From contig NZ_CP029553.1 of assembly GCF_003173755.1 (NCBI RefSeq), positions 2,306,501 to 2,370,500 of the forward strand: a stretch of DNA of 64,000 nucleotides, read 5' to 3'. Shown here piece by piece: positions 20,200 to 30,168 of the stretch (position 1 is its first letter; each line of letters starts with the position of its first letter). Origin of the DNA: Methylobacterium terrae (GTDB lineage: Bacteria; Pseudomonadota; Alphaproteobacteria; Rhizobiales; Beijerinckiaceae). A model generated the notes under the pieces. It was not told the DNA's origin. It did no database searches and saw only the letters and a list, made by a program, of their open reading frames with translations. Position numbers and translations under genes: made by a program.

Positions 20200-21432
20200 A
20201 TGGTAGCGCCCGCCGCGTCGCACTCAAGGCCGGATGCCGCCGACCTCCTGGTCTGGTACGACCGCCATCGCCGCGCGCTGCCCTGGCGCGCGCTGCCCGG
20301 CGTCGCGCCCGATCCGTACCGGGTCTGGCTGTCCGAGATCATGCTGCAGCAGACCACCGTCGCTGCGGTGAAGCCCTACTTCGCCCGCTTCCTGGAGCGC
20401 TTCCCGACGATCGAGGCCCTGGCGGCGGCCCCGGAAGAAGCCGTGATGGGAGCCTGGGCGGGGTTGGGCTACTATTCCCGCGCCCGCAACCTGCATGCCT
20501 GCGCGCGTGCGGTGGCGGAGGCCGGCCGCTTTCCCGACACGGTGGAGGGCCTGAGGAAGCTGCCCGGCATCGGCGCCTACACGGCCGGCGCCATCGCGGC
20601 GATCGCCTTCGACCGGCCGGCGGCGGCGGTGGACGGCAACGTCGAGCGGGTGGTGTCGCGCCTCTACGCGATCGAGACCCCGATCCCGGCCTCGCGCCCC
20701 GAGATCCGCCGCCTCGCGGAAAGCCTGGTGCCGCAAGAGCGCCCGGGCGACTTCGCGCAAGCCGTGATGGACCTCGGCGCCACGCTCTGCACCCCGAAGC
20801 GGCCGGCCTGCGCGCTCTGCCCCTGGATGCAGCCCTGCCGCGCCCGGGCCGAGGGCCTGCAGGAGACCTTTCCGCGTAAGGTGAAGAAGGTGGCGGGCGC
20901 GCTCCGCCGCGGCGCCGCCTTCGTGGTGCTGCGGGCCGGCGACGACGCCCTGCTGCTGCGCACCCGGCCGCCGGAAGGCCTCCTCGGCTCGATGGCCGAG
21001 CCGCCGACGAGCGAGTGGCGGGCCGATTACGACCCCGCGCAGGCCCTCCTCGACGCCCCCCTCGACGCGCGCTGGAAGCGGCTGCCCGGGATCGTGCGCC
21101 ACGTCTTCACGCATTTCCCGCTCGAACTGACGGTCTTCCTCGCCCGGGTCGGCGCCGGCACGCCGGCGCCGGAGGGCATGCGCTTCACGCCCCGCGCCGG
21201 CCTCGAGGCCGAGCCGCTGCCCGGGGCGATGAAGAAGGTGCTGGCCCACGCCCTGGAGCAGAAGCTGGCGGCGCCCCCGCCCGCGCCGCGTCCTCCGCCG
21301 GAGCCCGACCTCGCGACGCTCCCCGAGCCCGAGCCGACGCCGCGGCGGGCGCCGCTGCCGAAGGTGCTGTCGCGCCGCCCGGCCTCGGCCGCCCCGGTGG
21401 TCAGGGCGCGAGATCGGCCGAAGACGCGGTGA
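20200..21432 (+). CDS. mutY: A/G-specific adenine glycosylase
   Basis: A 410-aa base-excision repair enzyme removing adenine mispaired with 8-oxoguanine. The catalytic Glu lies in SEIMLQQT (E46), the helix-hairpin-helix is LPGIGAYTAGAI (121-132), and the catalytic Asp is in VDGNVERV (D145). The [4Fe-4S] cluster cysteines C197, C204, C207 and C213 show the exact C-x6-C-x2-C-x5-C spacing. A C-terminal NUDIX-like domain recognises 8-oxoG, and a Pro-rich tail of about 50 residues follows it, longer than usual. The ATG at 20200 follows TAAGGCGG. Confidence 0.96.
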   Translation: MVAPAASHSRPDAADLLVWYDRHRRALPWRALPGVAPDPYRVWLSEIMLQQTTVAAVKPYFARFLERFPTIEALAAAPEEAVMGAWAGLGYYSRARNLHACARAVAEAGRFPDTVEGLRKLPGIGAYTAGAIAAIAFDRPAAAVDGNVERVVSRLYAIETPIPASRPEIRRLAESLVPQERPGDFAQAVMDLGATLCTPKRPACALCPWMQPCRARAEGLQETFPRKVKKVAGALRRGAAFVVLRAGDDALLLRTRPPEGLLGSMAEPPTSEWRADYDPAQALLDAPLDARWKRLPGIVRHVFTHFPLELTVFLARVGAGTPAPEGMRFTPRAGLEAEPLPGAMKKVLAHALEQKLAAPPPAPRPPPEPDLATLPEPEPTPRRAPLPKVLSRRPASAAPVVRARDRPKTR

Positions 21433-21562
21433 AGCGGTATCCGGTGGTGGGGCGTCAGCGCCACGCCCCGGCCCTGGTGCCGGCTCCGCGAACTTGCTCT
21501 ACCTCGTGGCTCGCGTGGCGCTCGCGCGGCGCGGACACCGTACGAGAGGGAGATCGCCACCG

Positions 21563-22030
21563 ATGCTGAAGCTTGTCGCGACGATCGCGTTCGTCCTGTC
21601 GGCGACGGCCGCGCAGGCGGTCGAGTACCGCTGGACCGACGGCTTCGGGCAAGGGACCCTGGAGGCGAAGATCGTCAGCCGGTCCAAGGACGAATTGCTC
21701 ATCTATTGCGGGTCGGGCCAGGAGGCGCGCCCGGTCGGGATGTTCTTCACGATCGGCGGCAAGCAGTACCGCAGGAGTGAGAGGACGTACGTCCAGTTCG
21801 TGGTCGATGGAAAGAACCACCCCTTCGAGTTCGCCGAGACCCGCTACGATGCGTCCGGACGGGGATTCTACGGCAACTTGTCGCGGTTCGTCGCCGCTCT
21901 CGCTCGATCGAAATCGCAGACGTTCCTCTTCGAAGTTCCGGAAGAGAACATCTCGCGATCCCTGTCCCTGTTGAATGCCGCCGACGCCCTCGGCCGGTCG
22001 CCCGATTCCATCATCGACGGTTGCAAGTAG
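21563..22030 (+). CDS. Exported protein of unknown function
   Basis: A 155-aa protein with a clear signal peptide (MLKLVATIAFVLSATAAQA, cleavage near 19) and a soluble mature part rich in beta-prone segments (ELLIYCGSGQEARPVGMFFTIGGKQYRR; RYDASGRGFYGNLSRFVAAL). One cysteine lies mid-chain and one at the penultimate position (DGCK end), which could form a disulphide. I do not recognise a family. The ATG follows GAGAGGGAGATC. It runs convergently into the lipoprotein gene across a strong hairpin. Confidence 0.7.
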   Translation: MLKLVATIAFVLSATAAQAVEYRWTDGFGQGTLEAKIVSRSKDELLIYCGSGQEARPVGMFFTIGGKQYRRSERTYVQFVVDGKNHPFEFAETRYDASGRGFYGNLSRFVAALARSKSQTFLFEVPEENISRSLSLLNAADALGRSPDSIIDGCK

Positions 22031-22038
22031 GAGGGCGA

Positions 22039-22085
22039 GGCGCCGGCACCGGGGTTCCGCGATCGGTCCCCGCCGTGCCGGCGCC
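22039..22085. terminator. Hairpin between convergent genes (possible bidirectional terminator)
   Basis: A perfect 10-bp stem, GGCGCCGGCA/TGCCGGCGCC, with an inner CGGGG/CCCCG extension lies between the convergent genes ending at 22030 and 22094. No strong T-tract follows on either strand, so efficiency is uncertain. Confidence 0.5.
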
Positions 22086-22093
22086 GGTGTCGT

Positions 22094-22699
22094 TCAGGCG
22101 CCGGCGGCGAGCCAGTTCTTGAAGCGGCGGGCGAAGTCGTGGGCCGTGCGGTCGAACAGGTCGTCCATGCCGCCGGCGGTGAGCGCGCCGTCCACCACCA
22201 CGCCGAGCACACCCTGGCCTGCGATCTGCATACCGTAGTCGCCGGAATAGACCGTCAGAACGGCGCCGGTGCGGGCATCGACGATCTCGATGGTCGCGCG
22301 AATCGTCGGATGGCCGCTTCCGATGACGCGGAGCACCGCGGAAGGGATGTCGACCCGGAGCAGGGTGACGACGAGGCGGGTCGGCCGCGTGCCCTCGGGC
22401 CGGGAGGCCAGCGCTCGCTCCAGGGCCGTCTCAAGGCGCTGCCCCGCCCTGTCGCGGATGGCGGCCCGAGCCTCCGGCGTCTGCACCAGCGCCGGATTGG
22501 TCAGCGACAGGTTGCGGCTGCGCAGATATTCGTCCTCGCCCTCGCTCCAGTTGAGCGTGGCGCCGGCGGTGCGCACCTCGATCCCGGTGAAACGCAGCTG
22601 CGCCGTATCGGCCAGTGACAGGCGGTTCGGCGCCACGGTATTGCACGCGGCCACGCACAGGCTCGCCACCACGGCGAGCACCCACGACCATCGACCCAT
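22094..22699 (-). CDS. Putative lipoprotein, unknown function
   Basis: A 201-aa protein with a lipoprotein signal (MGRWSWVLAVVASLCVAAC, lipobox Cys near 19). The mature part has alternating strands and helices, including TRLVVTLLRVDIPSAVLRVIGSGHPTIRATIEIVDARTGAVLT, and a C-terminal helix (DRTAHDFARRFKNWLA). The VDARTG…V pattern resembles periplasmic lipoproteins such as the DUF4410/DUF6778 type, but I cannot assign a family with confidence. Confidence 0.7.
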   Translation of the reverse strand: MGRWSWVLAVVASLCVAACNTVAPNRLSLADTAQLRFTGIEVRTAGATLNWSEGEDEYLRSRNLSLTNPALVQTPEARAAIRDRAGQRLETALERALASRPEGTRPTRLVVTLLRVDIPSAVLRVIGSGHPTIRATIEIVDARTGAVLTVYSGDYGMQIAGQGVLGVVVDGALTAGGMDDLFDRTAHDFARRFKNWLAAGA

Positions 22700-22857
22700 C
22701 GTCGGACCCTGCTCCCTTCTCGCGCCGCCTCGCGCGGTCGCGGAGAACAAGAAGTTTCTGACGTTGGGTCAATCGGCAAGCGAAGTGTGTCGCACGTGTT
22801 GATCCGAGACGCGCCCGTGGCCGGCAGGCCACGGGTGCGTCCCGGCAACTCCGCCGG

Positions 22858-24060
<1,203 letters not shown>

Positions 24061-24285
24061 TTACGCGACTGACCACCAGACATTGCGGCGGCTACGGTAA
24101 AGGTCACGTTTCCCGCAGACACGGATTGCGTCTCGAAATGGGGCTGCACTTCTTGCCTAGTCGTCGGGCGGGCGGGAAAATCCGTTAACGAACGGCTACG
24201 GATCGCGGGTGCGATGGGCCTTCATCGTTCCATGGTCGCCGTCGCGGGCATCCGCCCCCAGGGCAACGCCGCCTCCGTAGATACC

Positions 24286-24424
24286 CCCCTTACCCCCGTC
24301 CTGCCGGCTTGCCGCGCCCTCTGAACGAGGACCCGGCCCTCTCCCCGCCCGCGGGAAGAGGGAGGTTCCCGCGCTTCACCCTTTCCCCGGGCGGCCTTGC
24401 GCGAAAGCGGGGAGGGGAGGACCG
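24286..24424 (+). repeat. Palindromic intergenic repeat, family A, degraded partial copy
   Basis: It contains one family A end (24338-24361, CTCTCCCCGC with a one-base variant of the paired arm) preceded by a diverged CCCCCTTACCCCCG…CCGGCTTGC middle and followed by GCGGGGAGGGGAGG. The other end is missing. The gap 24049-24714 otherwise shows no gene; its last 190 bases are AT-richer and hold the inverted repeat listed next. Confidence 0.6.
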
Positions 24425-24621
24425 CGCGAACCCCCGCCACAGCGTCAACGCCCCGCTCCGACATAGGCCCCCTCGGGCCCGTCGGCCGGCCCCCGCCGCA
24501 TCTCGCGAATGCTGAAAACCCCGAGTGCAGCCGCTCGCCGCCGCAAGTCGCCAGTAAGATTTCGACCTGCCCGATGACTTGCAAGATCAATCCTTAACGA
24601 TCTGCAAGATATCGGACAGGA

Positions 24622-24642
24622 TTGCGGCACGATCTGCCGCAA
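24622..24642 (+). promoter_or_regulatory. Inverted repeat upstream of the RlpA-like gene
   Basis: A perfect TTGCGGCA-N5-TGCCGCAA repeat lies 73 bp before the ATG at 24715, in AT-richer DNA that also repeats GCAAGAT (near 24581 and 24604). It is a plausible transcription-factor site; no regulator can be named. Confidence 0.4.
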
Positions 24643-24714
24643 ATCGGGTGGTCATATTTTTGTCCTGTTTGGTCTCGATTGGCTGTGTCGTCAGCAACCA
24701 CCAAGGACAGTGGA

Positions 24715-25122
24715 ATGAACAGCGCCAAGCCTGCGCAGCGGTCGATCGCGGCCAAGATCCCGGCCAAGATCCCGGCTCCCGTCACGGCGCTCCTCGGTGG
24801 GCTCGCCCTCGCGGGGTTCGGGAGCCTCGCGATGGTGTCGACGGCGCAGGCGCAGAGCGGCAAGGCCTCCTGGTACGCGTCCGGCCACCGCACCGCGAGC
24901 GGCGAGCGCTTCAACCCGAACGGCCTCACCGCGGCGCATCGCAGCCTGCCCTTCGGCACCCGGGTGCGGGTGACGAACGAGTCCAACGGCCGCTCGGTGG
25001 TGGTGCGGATCAACGACCGCGGGCCGTTCGCCCATGGCCGCATCATCGACCTCGCCCGCGGTGCGGGTCGGGCGATCGGCATGAACGGCGTCGCCCGGGT
25101 CGCCGTGGCGGTGGTGGACTGA
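24715..25122 (+). CDS. RlpA-like septal/peptidoglycan protein (double-psi beta-barrel)
   Basis: A 135-aa protein with a signal-like N-terminus (hydrophobic segment [23 protein letters not shown]) and a complete double-psi beta-barrel: [40 protein letters not shown], then [29 protein letters not shown]. The catalytic-type Asp in INDRGPF and His in AAHRSLPFG are present. There is no SPOR domain, which full-length RlpA carries, so septal targeting may differ. RlpA proteins are lytic transglycosylases acting on peptide-free glycan. The short AKIPAKIPA repeat near the N-terminus comes from a 12-base tandem repeat. The ATG follows AAGGACAG. Confidence 0.88.
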   Translation: MNSAKPAQRSIAAKIPAKIPAPVTALLGGLALAGFGSLAMVSTAQAQSGKASWYASGHRTASGERFNPNGLTAAHRSLPFGTRVRVTNESNGRSVVVRINDRGPFAHGRIIDLARGAGRAIGMNGVARVAVAVVD

Positions 25123-25190
25123 TCGGCGCGAGCGGCGTTGCCGTTGGGCGACGCCTCCCCACATCAGGCTCATCGTGCGAGCGGAGCGTG

Positions 25191-25508
25191 ATGATGGCAA
25201 AGCCCCTGGTTGTCGTGATTCCCCATCAGCTCGGCCGGGCCGAGGCCCGCCGCCGGCTCGAGAACGGGATCGGCCAGGCCAAGGAGATGCTGCAGAAGGC
25301 GGGTCTCAGCATGGCCGACGCGACCTGGACCGGCGACCGGCTCTCGTTCCTCGTCGCCGCCATGAACCAGCGGGTCGACGGCGACATCGACGTCGAGGAC
25401 GACGCGGTCCGGGTCGAGGTGCGGATGCCGCTCCTGCTCTCGATCTTCGCCCACAAGATCCAGCAGATCGTCAGCCAGAACGGCACCAAGCTGCTGACCA
25501 AGGGGTAG
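25191..25508 (+). CDS. Polyhydroxyalkanoic acid system family protein
   Basis: A 105-aa protein matching the PHA_gran_rgn family: MAKPLVVVIPHQLGRAEARRRLENGIGQAKEMLQKAG, then a central W (ATWTGDRLSFLVAAMNQRVDGDIDVEDDAVRVEVRMPLLLSIFAHKIQQIVSQNG). The family was named from granule-associated loci and is conserved in PHA-making bacteria, but its molecular role is unclear. Two adjacent ATGs (25191 and 25194) follow GGAGCG; either may be used. No other PHA gene is adjacent. Confidence 0.85.
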   Translation: MMAKPLVVVIPHQLGRAEARRRLENGIGQAKEMLQKAGLSMADATWTGDRLSFLVAAMNQRVDGDIDVEDDAVRVEVRMPLLLSIFAHKIQQIVSQNGTKLLTKG

Positions 25509-25573
25509 GCCCGACGCTGCGGAACCGCGGCCGGGCGCCCCGGTTTGGATTCGACGGAAGAGAGGAGCGCTCG

Positions 25574-25780
25574 ATGTCGAATCCCGGCCCGATCCCGGAC
25601 CAGCCCTACGATCCCGTACCGCCCACCCCCGGCCCCGACACGCCGAGCCCCGGCGCGCCCGACATGCCGAGCGAGGCCCCGGGCGACCGGCCGGTCGAGA
25701 TCCCGGTGAACGATCCGGGCAATTCCCCGGCGGTCACCCCCGACCCCTCGCCGACCGGCCCCGCCAACCCGACGATGTGA
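25574..25780 (+). CDS. Small Pro-rich disordered protein
   Basis: A 68-aa protein with roughly one third proline (repeated PxP and PGPDTP, PSPGAP units), no signal peptide, membrane segment or cysteine. The ATG is preceded by an excellent AGAGAGGAGCG site, which is the main reason to believe it is translated. Such short Pro/Asp/Ser proteins are common in Methylobacterium. Function is unknown; it is likely disordered. Confidence 0.6.
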   Translation: MSNPGPIPDQPYDPVPPTPGPDTPSPGAPDMPSEAPGDRPVEIPVNDPGNSPAVTPDPSPTGPANPTM

Positions 25781-25879
25781 GGGCGAGGGCAGCATCCGGT
25801 CGCACCGTGACCGATGCTGCTCCCGGTCTCCTCCGCTGCGTGTTCCGCCGAACCGGAGGACGGTTCGGCGGAACACGGG

Positions 25880-27712
25880 TCACCGCCCCGCGGCGTAGCC
25901 CTGCATGCCGCGGGGATTGGCGGCGGCCCTGAGGCGGCGCCCGTCGCGACTCGCCGCCGTCAGGCGCCCCTCCGACCAGTCCGACCCGATCTCGACGACG
26001 TGGCCGCGCCGGCGCAACTCGGCGATCGTGCCTGCGCTGATCCGGTTCTCCACCACGACCACGCCCGGCCGCGCGGTGCGGGGCCAGAACGACGACGGGA
26101 AGTGCTCGGTGTGCCAGGCCGGCGCGTCGATCGCCGCCTGCAGGTTCATGCCGGCATGGACGTGGCGCAGGAAAAATTGCGGGATCCACTGGTCCTGCTG
26201 GTCGCCGCCCGGCGAACCCCAGGCGAGGTAGGGCTGGCCGTCGCGAAGGGCCATGGTCGGCGACAGGGTCGAGCGCGGGCGCTTGCCGGGCGCGAGCGCC
26301 GCCGGATGGGCCTCGTCGAGCACGAACATCTGCGCCCGCGTGCCGAGGCAGAAGCCGAGGGCCGGGATCACCGGCGAGGATTGCAGCCAGCCGCCGGACG
26401 GCGTCGCGGCGATCATGTTGCCGTGCCGGTCGATGATGTCGAAATGCACGGTGTCGCCCCGCACGACGCCGGAGCGGGCGTCGTCCGGCGGGACGGTCGC
26501 CTCGATCTTGCCCACCGTCGGCTCCCCGGCGCCGGACGCGCCCACCGCCGTGCGGGCGCCGCTGCTCACCCGGGCGTCGAGCGCCTTGCCGAAACCCGGG
26601 ATCGTGCCCGGCCGCTGTTCCAGCGAGGCGGTGTCGCCGACGAGCGCGCGGCGCTCGGCGTTGTAGGCGTCCGACAGCAGGGTCTCCACCGGCACGGCGA
26701 CGAAGGCGGGATCGCCGTAGAACGTGTCGCGGTCGGCAAAGGCCAGCTTGGCGCACTCGACCTGGAGGTGGATGAAGTCGGGCCCGGCCGGATCGAGACG
26801 GTCGAGGTCGAAGCCCTTGAGAAGGGCGAGCTGCTGCAGGGTCGCCAGCCCCTGCGTCCAGGGGCCCGCCTTCAGCACGGTGTAGCGGCCGTACTCGTAC
26901 CCGACCGGGGCCTCGACGCTCGCCTGCCAGGCCGCCATGTCGGCCCCGGTGAGGAGGCCGCGGTGGGGCGTCCCCGTCACGTCCATCACCGGCTCGCCCC
27001 GGCAGAAGGCGTCGATCGCCTCGGCGACGAAGCCCTGCGACCAGATCCGGCGGGCGCGCTCGATCTCCTGCTCGCGCGTGCCGCCGGCGGCCTCGCGCAC
27101 GATGCGGGCATAGGTCTCGGCGAGAGCCGGATTGGTGAACAGCGTGCCGGGAGCGGGCACCCCGCCGTCCTTGAGGTAGGTCGCCGCCGAGCTCGGCCAG
27201 TGCTCGCGGAACAGCCCCTCGACGGTGGCGATGGTGGCCGAGACCCGCTCGACCAGCGGGAAGCCGTCGCGGGCGTACCCGATCGCCGCCTCCAGCACGT
27301 CGGCGAGCCGCCAGGTGCCGTGGTCGCGCAGGATCAGCATGTAGGCGTCGAAGGTGCCGGGCACGCACGGCGCCAGGAGCCCGGTGCCCGGCACGAGGTC
27401 GAGCCCGAGATCGTCGCGCAGATGCGCGATGGTGGCGGCCTGCGGCGCCGGGCCCTGCCCGCACACCACCTGCGGGTGCCCGACCCGGACGTCGTGCAGG
27501 ATCACCGGCACGTCGCCGCCCGGCCCGTTGAGGTGCGGCTCGACCACCTGCAGCACGAAGGCGGTGGCGACCCCGGCATCGAAGGCGTTGCCGCCCCGCT
27601 CCAGCACGCCCATGCCGACCGCGGTGGCGATCCAGTGGGTCGAGGCCACGACCCCGAAGGTGCCGTCGATCTCGGGGCGCGTGGTGAAGGGGTCGGGGGT
27701 GACGAAGCTCAT
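25880..27712 (-). CDS. Gamma-glutamyltransferase family protein
   Basis: A 610-aa Ntn-hydrolase that self-cleaves into two subunits. The N-terminal part has the FGVVASTHWIATAVGMGVLERGGNAFDAGVATAFVLQVVEPHLNGPGGD block, typical of the family. The nucleophile threonine is in GDTVHFDIIDRHGNMIAATPSGG (near residue 415). SPTMALRDGQPYLAWGSPGGD near the C-terminus is the oxyanion/glycine-rich region. No signal peptide is seen, so this is probably a cytoplasmic GGT-like hydrolase rather than periplasmic Ggt; glutathione or a cephalosporin-like substrate cannot be decided. Confidence 0.9.
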   Translation of the reverse strand: MSFVTPDPFTTRPEIDGTFGVVASTHWIATAVGMGVLERGGNAFDAGVATAFVLQVVEPHLNGPGGDVPVILHDVRVGHPQVVCGQGPAPQAATIAHLRDDLGLDLVPGTGLLAPCVPGTFDAYMLILRDHGTWRLADVLEAAIGYARDGFPLVERVSATIATVEGLFREHWPSSAATYLKDGGVPAPGTLFTNPALAETYARIVREAAGGTREQEIERARRIWSQGFVAEAIDAFCRGEPVMDVTGTPHRGLLTGADMAAWQASVEAPVGYEYGRYTVLKAGPWTQGLATLQQLALLKGFDLDRLDPAGPDFIHLQVECAKLAFADRDTFYGDPAFVAVPVETLLSDAYNAERRALVGDTASLEQRPGTIPGFGKALDARVSSGARTAVGASGAGEPTVGKIEATVPPDDARSGVVRGDTVHFDIIDRHGNMIAATPSGGWLQSSPVIPALGFCLGTRAQMFVLDEAHPAALAPGKRPRSTLSPTMALRDGQPYLAWGSPGGDQQDQWIPQFFLRHVHAGMNLQAAIDAPAWHTEHFPSSFWPRTARPGVVVVENRISAGTIAELRRRGHVVEIGSDWSEGRLTAASRDGRRLRAAANPRGMQGYAAGR

Positions 27713-27938
27713 CGGAGGTCCTCTTCCGGGCGGCTCCGGCGCTGGGTCTCGCGGCACCGGGGCAGCAATACTAGGCTCTAACCCGTCGCGGGAACGATGC
27801 AATCCGTCGGGGCCGGCGATGCGGACTTGCGCCTTGCCGAGGCTGACGCCTACGGCATCGTCTCGCGCAACACCGCAGTCATCCGGGTCTGCCAGCCCGG
27901 GCTCGCCTTTCCGCCGGCCCTGCCGTATCCCCCCGCCC

Positions 27939-29777
27939 ATGGCCGCTCCTCCGCTCCTCACCCTCCAGGGCATCGCGCTCACCTTCGGCGGCACTCCGCT
28001 GCTCGCCGGCGCCGACCTGTCGCTCGCCCCCGGCGACCGCACCTGCCTCGTCGGCCGCAACGGCTCGGGCAAGTCGACCCTGCTCAAGGTCGCCGCCGGG
28101 CTGGTCGAGCCCGACCGGGGCGTGCGCTTCCTCCAGCCCGGCACGACCGTCCGCTACCTCGCCCAGGAGCCCGACTTCTCGGGGCACGCCACCACCCTGT
28201 CCTTCGTCGAGGCCGGGATGGGGCCGGGCGACGAAGTGTACCGGGCGCGCTACCTGCTCGAGAGCCTGGGGATGACCGGCGAGGAGGATCCGAGCCGGCT
28301 GTCGGGGGGCGAATCGCGCCGCGCGGCGCTCGCCCAGGCGCTGGCGCCCGAGCCCGACATCCTGCTCCTCGACGAGCCGACGAACCACCTCGACCTGCCG
28401 GCGATCGAGTGGCTCGAGGCCGAGCTGAAGGGCAGCCGCTCGGCGCTCGTGCTGATCAGCCACGACCGGCGCTTCCTCGAGGCGCTGTCGCGCTCGACCG
28501 TCTGGCTCGACCGCGGCACGACGCGGCGCCTCGAGCAGGGCTTCTCCGCCTTCGAGGGCTGGCGCGACCAGGTGTTCGAGGAGGAGGAGCGCGACCGTCA
28601 CAAGCTCGACCGCAAGATCGCCGCGGAAGAGGATTGGCTGCGCTACGGCGTGACCGCGCGGCGCAAGCGCAACGTCAAGCGGCTCGCGGGCCTGCACGAC
28701 CTGCGCCGCCAGGCCCGCGAGCATCGCGGCCCGGTCGGCGCCGCCACCCTGACGGTGAGCGAGGCCGAGGCCTCCGGCGCCCTGGTGGTCGAGGCCCGCG
28801 ACGTCGCCAAATCGTATGGAAGCCGTCCGATCGTGCGCGACCTGTCCCTGCGCATCGCGCGCCGCGACCGCCTCGGCATCGTCGGCGCCAACGGCACCGG
28901 CAAGACCACGCTGGTCAACCTCCTCACCGGCCGCCTCCCGCCCGATTCGGGGGAGGTGAAGGTCGGGGCCAACGTCACCCTCAACCTCCTCGACCAGCGC
29001 CGCAGCGCGCTCGATCCCGAGCGCACCGTCGCGGACGTGCTGACCGGCGGGGGCAGCGACACCGTCCAGGTCGGCGGCCAGAGCCGCCACGTCGTCGGCT
29101 ACATGAAGGACTTCCTGTTCTCGCCCGAGCAGGCGCGCACGCCGGTCCGCGTGCTCTCGGGCGGCGAGCGCAACCGGCTCCTGCTCGCCCGCGCCCTCGC
29201 GGAGGCCGGCAACCTCCTGGTGCTCGACGAGCCGACCAACGACCTCGACCTCGAGACCCTCGACCTCCTCCAGGAGATGCTCGGCGAGTATTCCGGAACC
29301 CTGATCCTGGTCAGCCACGATCGCGACTTCCTCGACCGCGTCGTCGACACCGTGCTGGTCTCGGAAGGGGAGGGGCGCTGGGTCGCCTATGCGGGCGGCT
29401 ACAGCGACATGGTCGCCCAGCGCGGCGCCGGGGTGCAGGCGCGCGGCGTCGTGACGGCCAAGGGCGGCGGCAAGGACGAGGCCGCCAAGGAGGCCGCCAA
29501 GGAGGCCTCGAAGCCCGCCCCGGGCCGCCCGGCCGCCAAGCGCCGCCTCGGCTTCAACGAGCAGCACGAGCTCAAGACCCTGCCGACCCGCATGGCGGCG
29601 CTCGAGGGCAACCGGGCCAAGCTGCAGGCCGCCCTCGACGATCCGGCGCTCTACGCCCGCGATCCCGCCCGCTTCGAGGCGATCTCCCGCACCCTGGCGA
29701 CGACCGAGGCCGACCTCGCCGCCGCGGAGGAGCGCTGGCTCGAGCTCGAGATGATGCGCGAGGAGCTCGAGGGTTGA
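27939..29777 (+). CDS. ABC-F family ATPase (Uup-like)
   Basis: A 612-aa protein with two ABC ATPase domains and no membrane segment. Domain 1 has GRNGSGKST, the signature LSGGESRR and LLLDEPTNHLDL. Domain 2 has GANGTGKTT, LSGGERNR and LVLDEPTNDLDL. A linker with charged helices lies between them, and a C-terminal coiled coil (LGFNEQHELKTLPTRMAALEGN to the end) follows a Lys/Ala-rich stretch with AAKEAAKEASK repeats. This layout fits Uup, which acts on ribosomes or branched DNA intermediates in the cytoplasm. It is transcribed divergently from the GGT gene. Confidence 0.93.
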   Translation: MAAPPLLTLQGIALTFGGTPLLAGADLSLAPGDRTCLVGRNGSGKSTLLKVAAGLVEPDRGVRFLQPGTTVRYLAQEPDFSGHATTLSFVEAGMGPGDEVYRARYLLESLGMTGEEDPSRLSGGESRRAALAQALAPEPDILLLDEPTNHLDLPAIEWLEAELKGSRSALVLISHDRRFLEALSRSTVWLDRGTTRRLEQGFSAFEGWRDQVFEEEERDRHKLDRKIAAEEDWLRYGVTARRKRNVKRLAGLHDLRRQAREHRGPVGAATLTVSEAEASGALVVEARDVAKSYGSRPIVRDLSLRIARRDRLGIVGANGTGKTTLVNLLTGRLPPDSGEVKVGANVTLNLLDQRRSALDPERTVADVLTGGGSDTVQVGGQSRHVVGYMKDFLFSPEQARTPVRVLSGGERNRLLLARALAEAGNLLVLDEPTNDLDLETLDLLQEMLGEYSGTLILVSHDRDFLDRVVDTVLVSEGEGRWVAYAGGYSDMVAQRGAGVQARGVVTAKGGGKDEAAKEAAKEASKPAPGRPAAKRRLGFNEQHELKTLPTRMAALEGNRAKLQAALDDPALYARDPARFEAISRTLATTEADLAAAEERWLELEMMREELEG

Positions 29778-30168
29778 TTCGCCGCCTCGGCCGGAGGCCG
29801 GGCCGGGCCGGGCGGGGCGCCGCGACGGACCGGCGCCCCTCGAAGCGACGACAGGTAGACGCACGCGAGAAACAGTTCTCGGGCGCCAAGCCTTCCGATT
29901 TAGCTGACCCGCGTAAGCTTTCGTGGCGTCCGTGCAACATTCCGGTCGAAACCCGGCAACTCGGCGGTTCCGGATGCGGATGCCGGTTGATCCCCATCGG
30001 CGCCTCGCACATGGTGCCTCTGCACCGGGGACAACCCGGTGGGGTCCGGATGACATCCCTTCAGGGAGCGCCGGGCCGCAAGGGGATAAGAGTGGCGTGG
30101 TTCGGCTCCAGTAGGATCGTCGGGACACAGTCGTTCACCCCCAGGGTCTCGAAACTTTGGAGGTCTCG
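29778..30168. other. Intergenic region upstream of the porin gene
   Basis: This 391-base gap has no credible gene. It must contain the porin promoter, and the part 29865-29945 is AT-richer than its surroundings, but no convincing -35/-10 pair stands out. The porin ribosome site GGAGG lies at 30159-30163. A long leader is possible. Confidence 0.5.
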